DNA from: Amphritea atlantica
GTDB taxonomy: Bacteria; Pseudomonadota; Gammaproteobacteria; Pseudomonadales; Balneatricaceae
Assembly: GCF_018860855.1 (NCBI RefSeq)
Contig: NZ_JAHKQE010000002.1
Location: forward strand, 43,705-107,704
DNA length: 64,000 nucleotides
Direction: 5' to 3'
Position numbers and translations under genes: made by a program. The stretch's first letter is position 1. Each line of letters begins with the position of its first letter. Shown here in pieces: positions 30,721-41,777 of this stretch. The notes under the pieces were generated by a model, which did no database searches, was not told the DNA's origin, and worked only from the letters and a program-made list of their open reading frames with translations.

Positions 30721-31114
30721 ATTCTTCCCAATTATTATCTTTATGCAGGAACTTACTTTCTCTCTCAGGCCGGTATCATCCACCGCCACCCGAGTAATAC
30801 CCAGTAAGGTGCAAGAATCATTAACAAAAACGGTCAAATGCTCAATAACAAATACTGGCAATATTATTAACACTTTTTGCCAGCCGCTAAAAAAAATGGG
30901 CTTCAGAACAATATTATCTGATAAAACATCGCTACTTAGATTGCATTTAATAGATAGCCGGAGGTAGAGTTAGAAGCTGTGTCAGAGGACTTTCACACGG
31001 GTATAAGAATCTGCAGCTATGTTCGACTACGTTAATAACGCGAATCGACTATCCTCAGATATTATTCCTCCCGCAAGACGTCCTCTGCAAGAACAATAAA
31101 TGGAGATTAGTTTG
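30721..31114. other. Divergent intergenic region with inverted repeat in the livK leader
   Basis: About 394 bp between the YCF48-like gene and livK. CAGAGGAC (30983-30990) and GTCCTCTG (31080-31087) could pair in a livK leader transcript across about 90 nt. No known riboswitch was recognised. Confidence 0.35.
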
Positions 31115-32233
31115 ATGAATCAATTTCGCAAAACATTACTGAGCCTGAGTACCGCCGTTTGTATTATGGGCTTAACCGCTGCAGCGCAAGCTGAGACCCT
31201 TAAAATTGGTCTTGCAGGACCGTCCACCGGACCTGTTGCACAATATGGAGATATGCAAAAGATTGGTGTAATGGCCGCGATTGATGATATCAATAAAGCC
31301 GGCGGCATCAATGGCATGATGCTTGAGGGTGTTGTCTATGATGATGCCTGTGACCCTAAACAAGCAGTAGCCGTCGCCAACAAGATCGTTAATGACGGTA
31401 TCACTCAGGTTGTCGGCCACCTGTGCTCTTCATCAACAGAGCCTGCTACCGACATCTATGATGAAGAGGGTATTCTGATGATCACGGCGGCGTCTACTTC
31501 GCCATCGATCACAGAGAAAGGCTACAAAACAATCTTCCGTACGATCGGTCTAGATAGCCTGCAAGGCTCTATGGCTGCTGAGTACATTCTCAACAATGCA
31601 AAACCTAAGCGTATCGCCGTCATCCATGACAAGCAGCAATACGGTGAAGGTCTAGCCACCTCTGTACGTGACCTGCTCGCCGAGAAAGGCGTTAAAGCAG
31701 CCATGTTTGAAGGTGTAACACCTGGCGATAAAGACTTCTCGGCTCTGATTGCCAAATTGAAAAAAGAGAACGTTGATTTCGTTTATTACGGTGGTTATCA
31801 CCCAGAACTGGGTCTAATTCTGCGTCAATCAGCAGAAAAAGGCTTTAACGCTCAGTTTATGGGGCCTGAAGGCGTCGTAAACTCCGACCTAGCAAAAATT
31901 GCTGGTAAAGCATCTGAAGGTGTTCTGGCTACTGCGCCAAAAAGCTTCGATCAAAACCCAATCAACGAAACCCGCGTAGCGGCGATCAAAGCGAAGGGTG
32001 AAGATCCAACTGGCCCGTTCGTCTTCACTGCCTACGCTGCCGTTGAAGTGATGACCGATGCGATGACCGCGACCAAATCAACCGATGCTGAAGTACTGTC
32101 TGACTACATTCGTGAACACGACTTCGATACTGCCATTGGTAAAGTTAAATACGACGAGAAAGGCGATCTGACTGAGTCTACCTTCTTAGTCTACCGTCTG
32201 CATCAGGATGGTTCTAAGACGCCTGCTGAGTAA
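31115..32233 (+). CDS. livK: Branched-chain amino acid ABC transporter substrate-binding protein
   Basis: A 372-residue periplasmic binding protein of the Leu/Ile/Val-binding type. A signal peptide of 26 residues ends AAAQA before ETLKIGLAGPSTGP. The hallmark segments are GGINGMMLEGVVYDDACDP, VVGHLCSSSTEPA, the paired-cysteine region with LITAAST-like text, and TAYAAVEVMTDAM. GGAGA stands before the ATG at 31115, which is preferred over the in-frame start 15 bp upstream. It heads a complete livKHMGF operon and delivers the ligand (Leu, Ile, Val or a related amide) to LivHM. Confidence 0.95.
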   Translation: MNQFRKTLLSLSTAVCIMGLTAAAQAETLKIGLAGPSTGPVAQYGDMQKIGVMAAIDDINKAGGINGMMLEGVVYDDACDPKQAVAVANKIVNDGITQVVGHLCSSSTEPATDIYDEEGILMITAASTSPSITEKGYKTIFRTIGLDSLQGSMAAEYILNNAKPKRIAVIHDKQQYGEGLATSVRDLLAEKGVKAAMFEGVTPGDKDFSALIAKLKKENVDFVYYGGYHPELGLILRQSAEKGFNAQFMGPEGVVNSDLAKIAGKASEGVLATAPKSFDQNPINETRVAAIKAKGEDPTGPFVFTAYAAVEVMTDAMTATKSTDAEVLSDYIREHDFDTAIGKVKYDEKGDLTESTFLVYRLHQDGSKTPAE

Positions 32234-32349
32234 TTCGTCTTAATAACAATGGTTTAGCAAGCTTCAGCAGTATTTGCTGAAGTTCGACAACCCCGACTCC
32301 CTGGTGCCGCGATCCGGTATTGGGGATTCGTTTTATCTGGTCCCTGCAA

Positions 32350-33272
<923 letters not shown>

Positions 33273-33276
<4 letters not shown>

Positions 33277-34535
33277 CCTCGAGTAAACTTTATAACGCCA
33301 TTTTCGCAGCTGGGATCTCTCTGATTCTGGCCTGCTTGATGATCGGCGTAAAGCTGGATACCGATGGTTCCACTCTGGCCGTTAAAGGCGCTACCACAGA
33401 ACAATGGATGTGGATTTTTGGCGGCATCGCGGTGGTCTTCCTGTCACAGTTATTCAGCGCTCAGGTGGACGCCCTATTCGGTGCGATTCCTAAACCTAAT
33501 TTCCAGAAAGTGCTGCCGCAAGGCGAGAAAATGGCCGCCCTTAAACCTTGGCTGATCTCTGCGGTGATTGTCGTCATGCTGATCTGGCCCTTTATGGTTT
33601 CACGGGGTACCGTTGATCTGGCGACACTGACGCTGATCTATATCATGCTCGGGTTAGGCCTCAACATCGTTGTCGGTCTTGCCGGCTTGCTGGATTTAGG
33701 CTTTGTCGCCTTCTATGCGGTGGGTGCATATACCTACGCGTTGCTGTCCCAGTATTTTGGTATGTCATTCTGGGCCTGCCTGCCAATCTCTGCAGCAATG
33801 GCCGCGGGCTTTGGTTTCCTACTCGGTTTCCCAGTGCTCCGCTTACGCGGCGACTACTTGGCGATTGTTACCCTCGGCTTTGGTGAAATCATCCGTATTT
33901 TACTGAACAACTGGACCTCCCTCACCGGCGGGCCAAACGGCATTTCAGGTATCGCCAAACCAGGCTTATTCGGCTTGGAATTTAATCGTCGGGCAAAAGA
34001 GGAAGGCGCGGTCACTTTCCATGAATACTTTGGTATGGATTATTCCAGCTCATACAAAGTAATCTTTCTCTATCTGATCGCTGTTTTACTGGTCATCTGT
34101 GTTATCTACTTGATTAACCGACTGATGCGGATGCCTATCGGTCGCGCATGGGAAGCGCTACGGGAAGACGAGATCGCTTGTCGCTCGCTAGGCTTAAACC
34201 GTACCGCCATTAAACTTTCCGCCTTCACTCTAGGCGCATCAACCGCAGGCTTTGCGGGTTGTTTCTTTGCCGCAAGACAGGGCTTTATCAGCCCTGAGTC
34301 GTTTGTCTTTATTGAGTCGGCGATTATTCTGGCGATTGTGGTCCTCGGCGGTATGGGCTCACAGGTGGGAATCATCTTTGCCGCCATTATTATGACGATT
34401 CTGCCCGAAATGGCGCGGGAGTTCGCTGAATATCGAATGCTGCTTTTCGGTCTATTAATGGTCGTGATGATGCGCTGGCGCCCTGAAGGCCTGGTACCTA
34501 TGAAACGTCCGAATCTGGAGTTAAAACAACAATGA
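33273..34535 (+). CDS. livM: Branched-chain amino acid ABC transporter permease LivM
   Basis: A 420-residue permease. An extra N-terminal segment of about 110 residues with two helices (the DUF3382 region seen in proteobacterial LivM) precedes the LivM core: [35 protein letters not shown], the [17 protein letters not shown] stretch, GPNGISGI, and the coupling region [20 protein letters not shown]. It pairs with LivH to form the channel. ATG overlaps the livH stop, and its own stop overlaps livG by 4 bp. Confidence 0.94.
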
Positions 34536-35299
34536 GTCAGTTACTGCTAGATGTAAACGGCCTGACGATGCGCTTCGGTGGTCTGGTAGCGGTAAACGGC
34601 GTAAACCTGAAGGTTAAGAATCGCCAAATAGTTTCTGTTATCGGCCCAAATGGGGCGGGAAAAACAACCGTCTTCAACTGTTTATCAGGCTTTTATATTC
34701 CGACCGAAGGCAGCGTTATGCTGAAGGACGAACAGATTGCGGGGCTGAAAGATTATCAGATCTCCCGTAAAGGCTTGGTACGCACCTTTCAACATGTCCG
34801 CTTGTTTCAGAAGATGACTGTGATTGAAAACATGCTGGTGGCTCAGCACCGGCATATGAATACCAATCTACTATCAGGTCTGTTGAAAACGCCCAACTAT
34901 CGCCGTCTAGAAAAAGACGCGATGAACCATGCTGCCCATTGGCTAGAAGAGGTCGGCCTACTGGAGTTTGCTAATCGGGAGGCGGGCAATCTGTCTTACG
35001 GCCAGCAACGCCGTTTAGAGATCGCCCGCTGTATGGTCACCCAGCCAGAATTACTAATGCTGGATGAACCCGCTGCCGGACTAAACCCGAATGAGACGAA
35101 AGAGCTAGATGAGTTGATCATCAAGCTACGGGATGAGCATGAAATTTCTATCCTATTGATTGAGCACGATATGAGCTTGGTGATGGGCATCTCCGATCAT
35201 ATCTACGTAATCGCTCAGGGCACCCCACTCGCTGACGGTAATGCCGAGCAGATCAAAGGGAATGCCGACGTTATCAAAGCCTATCTTGGGGAGGAATAA
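34532..35299 (+). CDS. livG: Branched-chain amino acid ABC transporter ATP-binding protein LivG
   Basis: A 255-residue ATPase with Walker [13 protein letters not shown], the signature [15 protein letters not shown], Walker [14 protein letters not shown] and the switch histidine in [12 protein letters not shown]. The [24 protein letters not shown] stretch is typical of LivG as distinct from LivF. It powers transport through LivHM together with LivF. Confidence 0.95.
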   Translation: MSQLLLDVNGLTMRFGGLVAVNGVNLKVKNRQIVSVIGPNGAGKTTVFNCLSGFYIPTEGSVMLKDEQIAGLKDYQISRKGLVRTFQHVRLFQKMTVIENMLVAQHRHMNTNLLSGLLKTPNYRRLEKDAMNHAAHWLEEVGLLEFANREAGNLSYGQQRRLEIARCMVTQPELLMLDEPAAGLNPNETKELDELIIKLRDEHEISILLIEHDMSLVMGISDHIYVIAQGTPLADGNAEQIKGNADVIKAYLGEE

Positions 35300-35300
35300 G

Positions 35301-36002
35301 ATGCTGCTGATCGAAAATGTAAACACTCATTACGGACAGATTCAGGCACTGCATGACGTCAGCGTCGAGATCAATCAGGGTGAGATTATCACCCTGATTG
35401 GCGCGAATGGTGCTGGTAAAACCACCCTGATGATGACTATTTGCGGTGACCCAAAAGCATCGGCCGGTAGAGTTATCTTTGAAGGCGAAGAACTAAGCGC
35501 CTTTAATACCCCTGAGATCATGCGCAAAGGCCTCGCCATTGTGCCTGAAGGACGGCGGGTTTTCAGTGCCATGACGGTTGAAGAAAACCTCTTCATGGGC
35601 TCTTACTTCCGCACTAACGAACAGGCAGCCGAAACGGCAAAGTACGTGCTTGACCTGTTCCCCCGTTTGGAAGAACGCTATAAGCAAAGGGCAGGCACCA
35701 TGTCCGGTGGTGAACAGCAGATGTTAGCGATTGGCCGAGCGCTGATGAGCAAACCGCGTCTGCTGCTCCTAGATGAGCCCTCCCTCGGACTCGCGCCGAT
35801 CATCATCCAGCAGATTTTCGATATTATCGAGCGTTTGCGAGATGAAGGGGTCACCATCTTTTTGGTTGAACAAAATGCTAATCAGGCATTACGGATCGCC
35901 GATCGAGGATATGTATTGGAAAATGGACGCATCGTTAAAACCGATACCGGAGCGAACCTGCTCACCGACGAGTCCGTTCGCCAGGCTTATCTAGGAGGCT
36001 AA
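35301..36002 (+). CDS. livF: Branched-chain amino acid ABC transporter ATP-binding protein LivF
   Basis: A 233-residue ATPase. Walker A is GANGAGKTTLMM, the signature GTMSGGEQQMLAIGRAL, and Walker B LLLLDEPSLGLAP, with VEQNANQALRIADRGYVLENGRI near the end as in LivF. The ATG at 35301 lies 8 bp after a GAGGA ribosome site formed by the end of livG; a longer frame starting at 35241 overlaps livG and is not used. A terminator follows. Confidence 0.95.
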   Translation: MLLIENVNTHYGQIQALHDVSVEINQGEIITLIGANGAGKTTLMMTICGDPKASAGRVIFEGEELSAFNTPEIMRKGLAIVPEGRRVFSAMTVEENLFMGSYFRTNEQAAETAKYVLDLFPRLEERYKQRAGTMSGGEQQMLAIGRALMSKPRLLLLDEPSLGLAPIIIQQIFDIIERLRDEGVTIFLVEQNANQALRIADRGYVLENGRIVKTDTGANLLTDESVRQAYLGG

Positions 36003-36357
36003 TCCCAAAAAGTAGCCTAAAAAACGGAGAATAAACCTCTTTGTCTCTAAACAGCGACTACAAAAAAACCAGCCAATCGGCTGGTTTTTCTATTTATAGT
36101 CTATAATTTAATCAATGCATTCGTTAAATCATGCTAAAAACCATCAATATTGCGTTTATCATATTAAAAACAATGATTTATATCAGGATATTCAAAACGC
36201 TCTTTTCGTGCTACTGTATGTCTTATAAATGCGACAAAAAATAGATAAAAGCGACTCCTTTTTGTTACAGCCTGATAGTTACAGGCTTATTACAGAATAA
36301 TCACTGTATTAGCTAACGAACTTAGGTCTATCCAAAAACAGTTTTGAGGTAACACAC
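36003..36357. other. Intergenic region after livF
   Basis: Apart from the livF terminator this AT-rich stretch holds no gene. AGCCTG (36269-36274) and CAGGCT (36282-36287) form a small hairpin within a patch of repeated TTACAG words. No known element was recognised. Confidence 0.45.
36064..36090 (+). terminator. Rho-independent terminator of the liv operon
   Basis: AAAAACCAGCC / GGCTGGTTTTT with loop AATC, about 60 bp after livF. Confidence 0.88.
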
Positions 36358-36555
36358 ATGACATGTCTATGCCCACAGTGCAAGTCACTACTGGAACATC
36401 AAAGCATCAGCCTACACAGCGGGTTGGTTGAGGTTAAACACATACACAACAATACGCTGTATAGATGTAAAGACTGCTCCGCGCAAATCGGATTGATCAG
36501 CGTCCCCCATCGCTGGGAACTGATAAATTACACGCCAGGTCAGCAAGTCGCCTGA
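36358..36555 (+). CDS. Small zinc-ribbon-like protein
   Basis: A 65-residue protein with two CxxC pairs, CPQC at residues 5-8 and CKDC near residue 38-41, plus HSG/HIHNN histidines between them, which predict one zinc ribbon. TGAGGTAA stands 7-8 bp before the ATG and supports translation. It has no operon partner and lies between the liv operon and sixA. The function is unknown. Confidence 0.7.
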   Translation: MTCLCPQCKSLLEHQSISLHSGLVEVKHIHNNTLYRCKDCSAQIGLISVPHRWELINYTPGQQVA

Positions 36556-36878
36556 GACTTAACGCTTAACGCCTATTCTTTACTGACATTAGGTATATTA
36601 GGTATGCCATCGCTTAGCTATGGCTTAATGAAATCGACTATAGTGCAGCACCTGTAAACAGCGCCAATATATTACGCCTCCGTTTCAGCTCTTCACGAAC
36701 AACCCCCAGCGATCTCTTTGGCAACAATTTTCACTCTCGATCTAAAACCCCATCGCTCTGAATATAACCAACATGACAAATAAGTCATGTCGCTAATGAT
36801 ATCGAGTGCTCAGCAATAGCTTTTCTAGCATCCGTAGTTAATACTGAAACAATCACCGCGGAGCTACGGGACAAACTA
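36556..36878. other. Intergenic region before sixA
   Basis: 323 bp without a supported gene or RNA. It should contain the sixA promoter, which I could not place. Confidence 0.45.
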
Positions 36879-37373
36879 ATGAGAATGTTGACACTACTAC
36901 GGCACGCTAAATCTAGCTGGAAAGACCCAACACTGTCTGACTTTGACCGGCCACTCAACAAACGGGGAAAACGTGATCTGCCGTTAATGGCGGCCCGCTT
37001 ACAAGCATGGCAGATCCAACCAGATCTGATCCTCAGTAGCGGAGCTCGCCGAGCAATCACTACCGCCGAACAGGTGGCACGGATGCAAGATTATCCGACG
37101 GATAAGATCATTGAAGTGCCTGAACTCTATCATGCTCGCGTAGAGACTCTAATCAACCTGCTGCAGGGACAATCCGACCACTATCGCCACCTCATGGTTG
37201 TTGGCCATAACCCTACGTTAGAGTTGGCTGGCTACTATTTAACCCAGGAAAACATCGCTAACCTGCCCACCTGTGGCGTTATGCAGATCGCTCTGAGTAT
37301 TACCCGCTGGGAAGAGCTAGCCGAATCCTGTGGCACTCTCGAACGGCTCGATTATCCAAAACTTCATCAATAA
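36879..37373 (+). CDS. sixA: Phosphohistidine phosphatase SixA-like
   Basis: A 164-residue histidine phosphatase (phosphoglycerate mutase-like fold). LLRHAKSSW supplies the phospho-accepting His9 in the RHG-type motif as RHAKS, typical of SixA. LSSGARRAITTAE holds the second arginine, and VVGHNPTLE the second histidine. SixA removes phosphate from histidine on HPt/PTS proteins. The protein stands as a single gene upstream of an AEC transporter. Length and motifs are normal. Confidence 0.92.
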   Translation: MRMLTLLRHAKSSWKDPTLSDFDRPLNKRGKRDLPLMAARLQAWQIQPDLILSSGARRAITTAEQVARMQDYPTDKIIEVPELYHARVETLINLLQGQSDHYRHLMVVGHNPTLELAGYYLTQENIANLPTCGVMQIALSITRWEELAESCGTLERLDYPKLHQ

Positions 37374-37467
37374 TCTCTTAACTGAATATCAACACTGTGA
37401 CCGAAAATGGTAAACTGCGGCTAACGCCCACCAATTAGCTATTTGTTAGCGTAACGGACATACAGCC

Positions 37468-38424
37468 TTGAACCTCTATCTAGATACACTGATTTTTACT
37501 AGCAACATTGTTACACCCATCTTTTTCATCGTGTCACTGGGCTATCTGCTCATACGACTAGGAGTAATTGATCATGGGTTTGTTGATACCTCATCTAAAC
37601 TCGTGTTTACCATCACCCTGCCGATGCTCGTCTTTATGAGTATCTCCACGATGGATTTTCAGGCCGTGTTTAACCCGAGCCTACTAGGCTATTTTATAAT
37701 CACCACACTGATCAGTGTGCTAGCCATCTGGCATATCAGTAAGTTTTTTATCAAAAAGCCAGAAGACTTTGGGGTGTTCATTCAGGGCTCATTTCGTAGC
37801 AACTTCGGCATTCTAGGCTTGGCCATCAGTTTTAATATGTTTGGCAACACCGGCTTAGCACTCGCATCCTTATTACTCGCCTGCGTTATTCCGCTCTATA
37901 ACGTCGTGTCGGTTCTGGTGTTATCACTTCCCATGCAAGATAAAGATGGCCCTAGTTTCACCGCCCCGCTCAAAGCCATTGCCCGCAACCCACTCATCAT
38001 CTCGGTGCTGCTAGCACTGCCCTTTTCATATTTTGGTTGGGCGCTACCGGAGGTCGGCGATAAAATTGGTCATTACCTCGCCAATCTAACGCTCCCCTTA
38101 GCATTGTTGGCGGTCGGCGGCTCACTCAACCTCAGAAGCCTAAAAGATACCTCAGGCCTATCTAGCTGGGCCACCCTGATTAAGCTGATCATCATCCCCT
38201 TCGTACTGACTATCGGTGCATGGCTGTATGGTTTTGAAAACCAAGAGCTCGGTGTTCTATTCGTATTATTTGGCTGCCCGACCGCCGCCGCCAGCTTTAT
38301 TATGGCGAAAGCGATGCACGGTAATGCGCAACTCGCCGCCAATATCATTTTGACCACCACGCTAGGCTCATTGTTTACCCTCAGCGGCGGTATCTATCTG
38401 TTACGTTTATTGAATTTAATATAA
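37468..38424 (+). CDS. AEC-family (auxin efflux carrier-like) transporter
   Basis: A 318-residue inner-membrane protein with about ten hydrophobic helices: residues 12-35 (NIVTPIFFIVSLGYLLIRLG), then FTITLPMLVFMSIS, a conserved FRSNFGILGLAISFNMFGN, and a closing ANIILTTTLGSLFTLSGGIYLL. The two-half repeat and the NFG motif are typical of the AEC family, which moves organic acids such as malate or malonate. TTG start; a GGACA upstream is a weak ribosome site. Substrate unknown. Confidence 0.9.
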   Translation: MNLYLDTLIFTSNIVTPIFFIVSLGYLLIRLGVIDHGFVDTSSKLVFTITLPMLVFMSISTMDFQAVFNPSLLGYFIITTLISVLAIWHISKFFIKKPEDFGVFIQGSFRSNFGILGLAISFNMFGNTGLALASLLLACVIPLYNVVSVLVLSLPMQDKDGPSFTAPLKAIARNPLIISVLLALPFSYFGWALPEVGDKIGHYLANLTLPLALLAVGGSLNLRSLKDTSGLSSWATLIKLIIIPFVLTIGAWLYGFENQELGVLFVLFGCPTAAASFIMAKAMHGNAQLAANIILTTTLGSLFTLSGGIYLLRLLNLI

Positions 38425-38577
38425 TAAAGATAAGCCCAAACGGATCGTTAGGCTTAAGAGATTGCTGCCACTTTTGGATATTATCCAATATCCATTCTCT
38501 ATGACGCGATCCGCTTACCACTGCAGGCGATGAAGCCATCGCAGCCATTTATCTGACGAACTCAAGGTGCCTTGTAG

Positions 38578-39204
38578 ATGAATTTTTTTACCCAACGCCA
38601 TCTAAATAAACTGCAGCAAGCCGTCATTGACGGAGATCTGGTTAAACTGAAAAAGCAATTCCAGAAGCTAGACCAGGCACCGTTGACGGAACCTACCTTT
38701 AACCATCAGAACCAACACTACAACCTGCCAGAACTGGCGATTAGCGTCGGTCAAGCGAAAGCATTAGAACATCTACTTCAAGCAGGCTGCCCAATCATTG
38801 CCAGCCGAACAGAGCCTCTGTTATATCAAGCCATACAACATCCGCAGCAGAGCTTGGCCTTGATGACTGTACTGCTTCAAGCAAACACCCCACTAGAATA
38901 TCCCAATAGCGACCCTCAGCATGCGCTCTTTGCTTGCTTTAGGTTTTGCTCCATCTCTAGTTTAATGCTTCACCTAAGCCGCCTAAATGAGTATGGTGCC
39001 GATCTTAATCAAACGGATGCGCAAGGCAACACAGCGCTCATGTTAGCGTTACAACTGGAACATAAAGGATTAGTACAGATGTTGATTAACAGCGGAGCGC
39101 TGTTGCCAGAGGAGATGGCTGAGGGATTGTGCGCAGACGAAATGATCGGCTATGCCAAACGACTAGCCGATGACCTTCGTATCAGACAGATGATGCTCGG
39201 TTAG
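38578..39204 (+). CDS. Ankyrin-repeat protein
   Basis: A 208-residue cytoplasmic protein. Ankyrin-type units are visible in LPELAISVGQAKALEHLLQAGCPI, PLLYQAIQHPQQSLALMTVLLQANTPLEYP and ADLNQTDAQGNTALMLALQLEHKGLVQMLINSGALLP, the last being the best match (NTALMLA, VQMLINSGA). A basic N-terminus (FFTQRHLNKLQQAVIDGDLVKLKK) caps the array. It probably binds a protein partner; which one cannot be told. It converges on the ridA-like gene. Confidence 0.85.
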   Translation: MNFFTQRHLNKLQQAVIDGDLVKLKKQFQKLDQAPLTEPTFNHQNQHYNLPELAISVGQAKALEHLLQAGCPIIASRTEPLLYQAIQHPQQSLALMTVLLQANTPLEYPNSDPQHALFACFRFCSISSLMLHLSRLNEYGADLNQTDAQGNTALMLALQLEHKGLVQMLINSGALLPEEMAEGLCADEMIGYAKRLADDLRIRQMMLG

Positions 39205-39220
39205 ACGAGCACCTGACGAT

Positions 39221-39574
39221 CTATTTTTTTAGCGCAGCAATGACTGAGATTTCCACCAGTAGTTCTGGCCGCGCCATACGGGCTTCGACACAGGCGCGCG
39301 CGGGAGCATGACCTTCAGGTACCCAGCTATCCCAAACAGCATTCATCGCCGCAAAATCTTTCATATCGCGGATATACAGGGTTGCCGACAAGATATGCTC
39401 ACGATCGCTGCCCGCTTGCTGTAGCAGCGCATCCACTTTATCCAACATGGTTGCTGTCTGTTCCGTAATTCCGTCATTGGCATCTTTAGCCACCTGACCA
39501 CACAGATAAACAGTATCGTTATGAATAACAATACGACTCATGCGCTGAGCCGTTTCCTGACGTTCAATAGACAT
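39221..39574 (-). CDS. RidA family protein (YjgF-like)
   Basis: A 117-residue protein of the RidA/YER057c/UK114 family. It has [45 protein letters not shown], and the ligand-binding arginine and cysteine in [14 protein letters not shown]. RidA proteins deaminate reactive enamine/imine intermediates from PLP enzymes. The start at 39574 follows GGGTGGAAAC, and the 29 codons that could extend it upstream are not family-like. It is probably of a sub-type related to E. coli RutC/YoaB because the usual N-terminal AP.A..PY is missing. Confidence 0.9.
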   Translation of the reverse strand: MSIERQETAQRMSRIVIHNDTVYLCGQVAKDANDGITEQTATMLDKVDALLQQAGSDREHILSATLYIRDMKDFAAMNAVWDSWVPEGHAPARACVEARMARPELLVEISVIAALKK

Positions 39575-39742
39575 AGTTTCCACCCTTAATAAAATCAGCC
39601 ATTGTATTCGATCGACCCGTAGACACCAGACAGATCTGCCTGAAATAGAGATCAGAGACAACAGAAAGCGGGGTAGTCGACGATTTTGCAGAAAATAATG
39701 CTGCTGCCAGTGGATTAATCGCCACTGGCAACAAAGGCCTCG

Positions 39743-40138
39743 TCAGAGGCGGGGAATTTCAATCGCCGGACAGCGATCCATAACAACCTTTAAACCGGCC
39801 GCTTCAGCCTTTTCAGCCGCCGGCTCATTCACCACCCCCAGCTGCATCCACACGGCTTTAGCATGCACTTCAATCGCCTCATCAACCACATCTCCCGCTT
39901 CAGCGGAGTTACGGAAAATATCCACCATATCGATCGGTTCTTTAATATCCTTGAGAGAGGCGACGACTTCACGACCATGAATCTTTTCACCCGCTTTAAG
40001 CGGGTTAACTGGAATCACGTTATAACCTTTAGCTAACAGGAAATGCATCACCTGATTACTCGCACGATGCGGCTTAGGGCTAGCCCCTACCATCGCAATG
40101 GTTTTACTTTGCTCTAATATCTGACGAATTGCGTCCAT
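39743..40138 (-). CDS. CoA-binding domain protein (YccU-like)
   Basis: A 131-residue single Rossmann domain of the CoA-binding family: [22 protein letters not shown] near the N-terminus, [24 protein letters not shown], and [32 protein letters not shown] at the end. It lies 16 bp after the moeB-like gene in the prfA-prmC cluster and is probably on the same transcript. It should bind CoA or acyl-CoA; the physiological role is not known. Confidence 0.92.
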   Translation of the reverse strand: MDAIRQILEQSKTIAMVGASPKPHRASNQVMHFLLAKGYNVIPVNPLKAGEKIHGREVVASLKDIKEPIDMVDIFRNSAEAGDVVDEAIEVHAKAVWMQLGVVNEPAAEKAEAAGLKVVMDRCPAIEIPRL

Positions 40139-40154
40139 TAAATCCGGTACCTCT

Positions 40155-40910
40155 TTAATTATTGTTATCTGCGCAACAAGGACACTCGGGGTCCCGTCGC
40201 AGTTTCAGTGTTCGCCAATCCATATGACGACCGTCTAAAAGTAATAATTTACCAACCAGCGGCTCACCGATATCCGCGAGTACTTTTAAAGCTTCCATCG
40301 CCTGCACTGAACCAATAATCCCGACCAGCGGCGCCAGCACGCCACTATCGGCACAGGTTAGGCTTTCTTCATCACCGTCGCGATAAAGGCAACGGTAACA
40401 GGGAGCATCGTCGCGGCGCGAATCAAACACCGCCACCTGCCCCTCTAGTCGTATCGCCGCCCCTGACACCAGCGGCGTTTTATGTTTTACACAGGCATCA
40501 TTCAGAGCAAAGCGAGTGGCAAAGTTATCGCTACAATCAACCACTAAATCCGCCGCTATCACCTGCTGTTCCAGCGCCTCGCCCTCTAGCCGACCATCAA
40601 TCGCCTCAACTTGAATATCAGGATTCAGTGCGGCTAAGGCGGCTTTTGCTGATGCCACCTTAGGCTGACCAATGGTTTCAGTGCGATGAATAATCTGCCG
40701 CTGCAGATTGGTCAGTTCAACCTTATCATCGTCCACCAACACCAATCGACCCACGCCGGCAGCGGCCAAATACATAGCCACTGGACTGCCCAAACCACCG
40801 ACACCGATAATCAGTACCGTCGATTTTAACCAAGCTTCCTGACCGGCAATATCAACCTCAGGCAACATAATCTGGCGACTGTAACGCAATAGCTGATCAT
40901 CATTCAGCAT
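40155..40910 (-). CDS. moeB: ThiF/MoeB/HesA family adenylyltransferase
   Basis: A 251-residue E1-like enzyme that adenylates the C-terminus of a small ubiquitin-like sulfur carrier (MoaD or ThiS). It has the nucleotide loop [34 protein letters not shown] with the catalytic arginine, and [14 protein letters not shown]. The zinc ligands are the pairs CYRC and CPCC. Length and motifs are normal for MoeB. It starts 1 bp after prmC, the same order as in many gammaproteobacteria (hemA-prfA-prmC-moeB). MoeB versus ThiF cannot be decided from the sequence alone, but the context favours MoeB. Confidence 0.92.
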   Translation of the reverse strand: MLNDDQLLRYSRQIMLPEVDIAGQEAWLKSTVLIIGVGGLGSPVAMYLAAAGVGRLVLVDDDKVELTNLQRQIIHRTETIGQPKVASAKAALAALNPDIQVEAIDGRLEGEALEQQVIAADLVVDCSDNFATRFALNDACVKHKTPLVSGAAIRLEGQVAVFDSRRDDAPCYRCLYRDGDEESLTCADSGVLAPLVGIIGSVQAMEALKVLADIGEPLVGKLLLLDGRHMDWRTLKLRRDPECPCCADNNN

Positions 40911-40911
40911 T

Positions 40912-41766
40912 CTATTTAATCTCTTTTTCTATCACTGGGTTATGCCAACGGGCCCACGTTATACGATCATTACCACCATAATCCTGCGCCGACTCGATCC
41001 CCTTGTAATGCAGGCCAGCCAATAACTGCCGCACGGCCTCGGCCTGATCATAACCATGTTCAAACAGCAATGTACCGCCATCCGCAAGAAACGTCCGAGC
41101 TTCGGTTGCGATATAACGAATATCAGCCAAACCACGCTCTTCTGCAACTAAGGCGCTGAGCGGCTCGAAACGCACATCACCTTGCTCGAGATGCGGATCT
41201 TGAGGGTCGATATAGGGAGGATTGCTCACAATCAGATCGAATACCCCATCAACCGGCTCAAACCAACTCCCCTGCAACACGCGAACATTGGCCAAACCTG
41301 CACGCTGACGGTTACGTTCAGCCAAGGCTACTGCATCGGCCACCCGATCAACTGCTACCAATGACCATGCGGGACATTCAGAGGCCAATGCTAAGGCTAT
41401 CGCCCCAGTGCCAGTGCCTAAGTCTAATACTCTGGCCGCGGAAGGGGGAATTAGTTCCAATGCTTTCTCCACCAAGCACTCGGTATCGGGGCGGGGAATA
41501 AGCGTCGTGGCATTCACCTCAAGGTCAAGATTCCAAAACCCACGGATACCGGTCAGATAGGCAATAGGCTCACCCTGTAGGCGTCGTTGCAGCAGCTGCT
41601 CGAACCGCAACTGTTGCGCTTCGCTCAAGCTATGCTCACGGCGGGTAAATAGAAAGGTGCGACTGCATTCGAGGACATGACAGATTAATAGCTCAACATC
41701 GACAGTTGGGCTATCACTACAGGCAGAAAGCTGGGCTGCGCAGCCCTGAGCTTCGAGTATATTCAT
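40912..41766 (-). CDS. prmC: Release factor glutamine methyltransferase PrmC
   Basis: A 284-residue AdoMet-dependent enzyme that methylates the GGQ glutamine of release factors. The AdoMet loop is VLDLGTGTGAIALALAS, and the substrate-binding NPPY is in LIVSNPPYIDPQDPHL. The N-terminal helical domain (FLFTRREHSL, GEPIAYLTGIRGFWNLDLEVN) matches PrmC, including the LIPRPDTE strand. It directly follows prfA, whose product it modifies. Confidence 0.96.
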   Translation of the reverse strand: MNILEAQGCAAQLSACSDSPTVDVELLICHVLECSRTFLFTRREHSLSEAQQLRFEQLLQRRLQGEPIAYLTGIRGFWNLDLEVNATTLIPRPDTECLVEKALELIPPSAARVLDLGTGTGAIALALASECPAWSLVAVDRVADAVALAERNRQRAGLANVRVLQGSWFEPVDGVFDLIVSNPPYIDPQDPHLEQGDVRFEPLSALVAEERGLADIRYIATEARTFLADGGTLLFEHGYDQAEAVRQLLAGLHYKGIESAQDYGGNDRITWARWHNPVIEKEIK

Positions 41767-41777
41767 AATAAGTCAGG

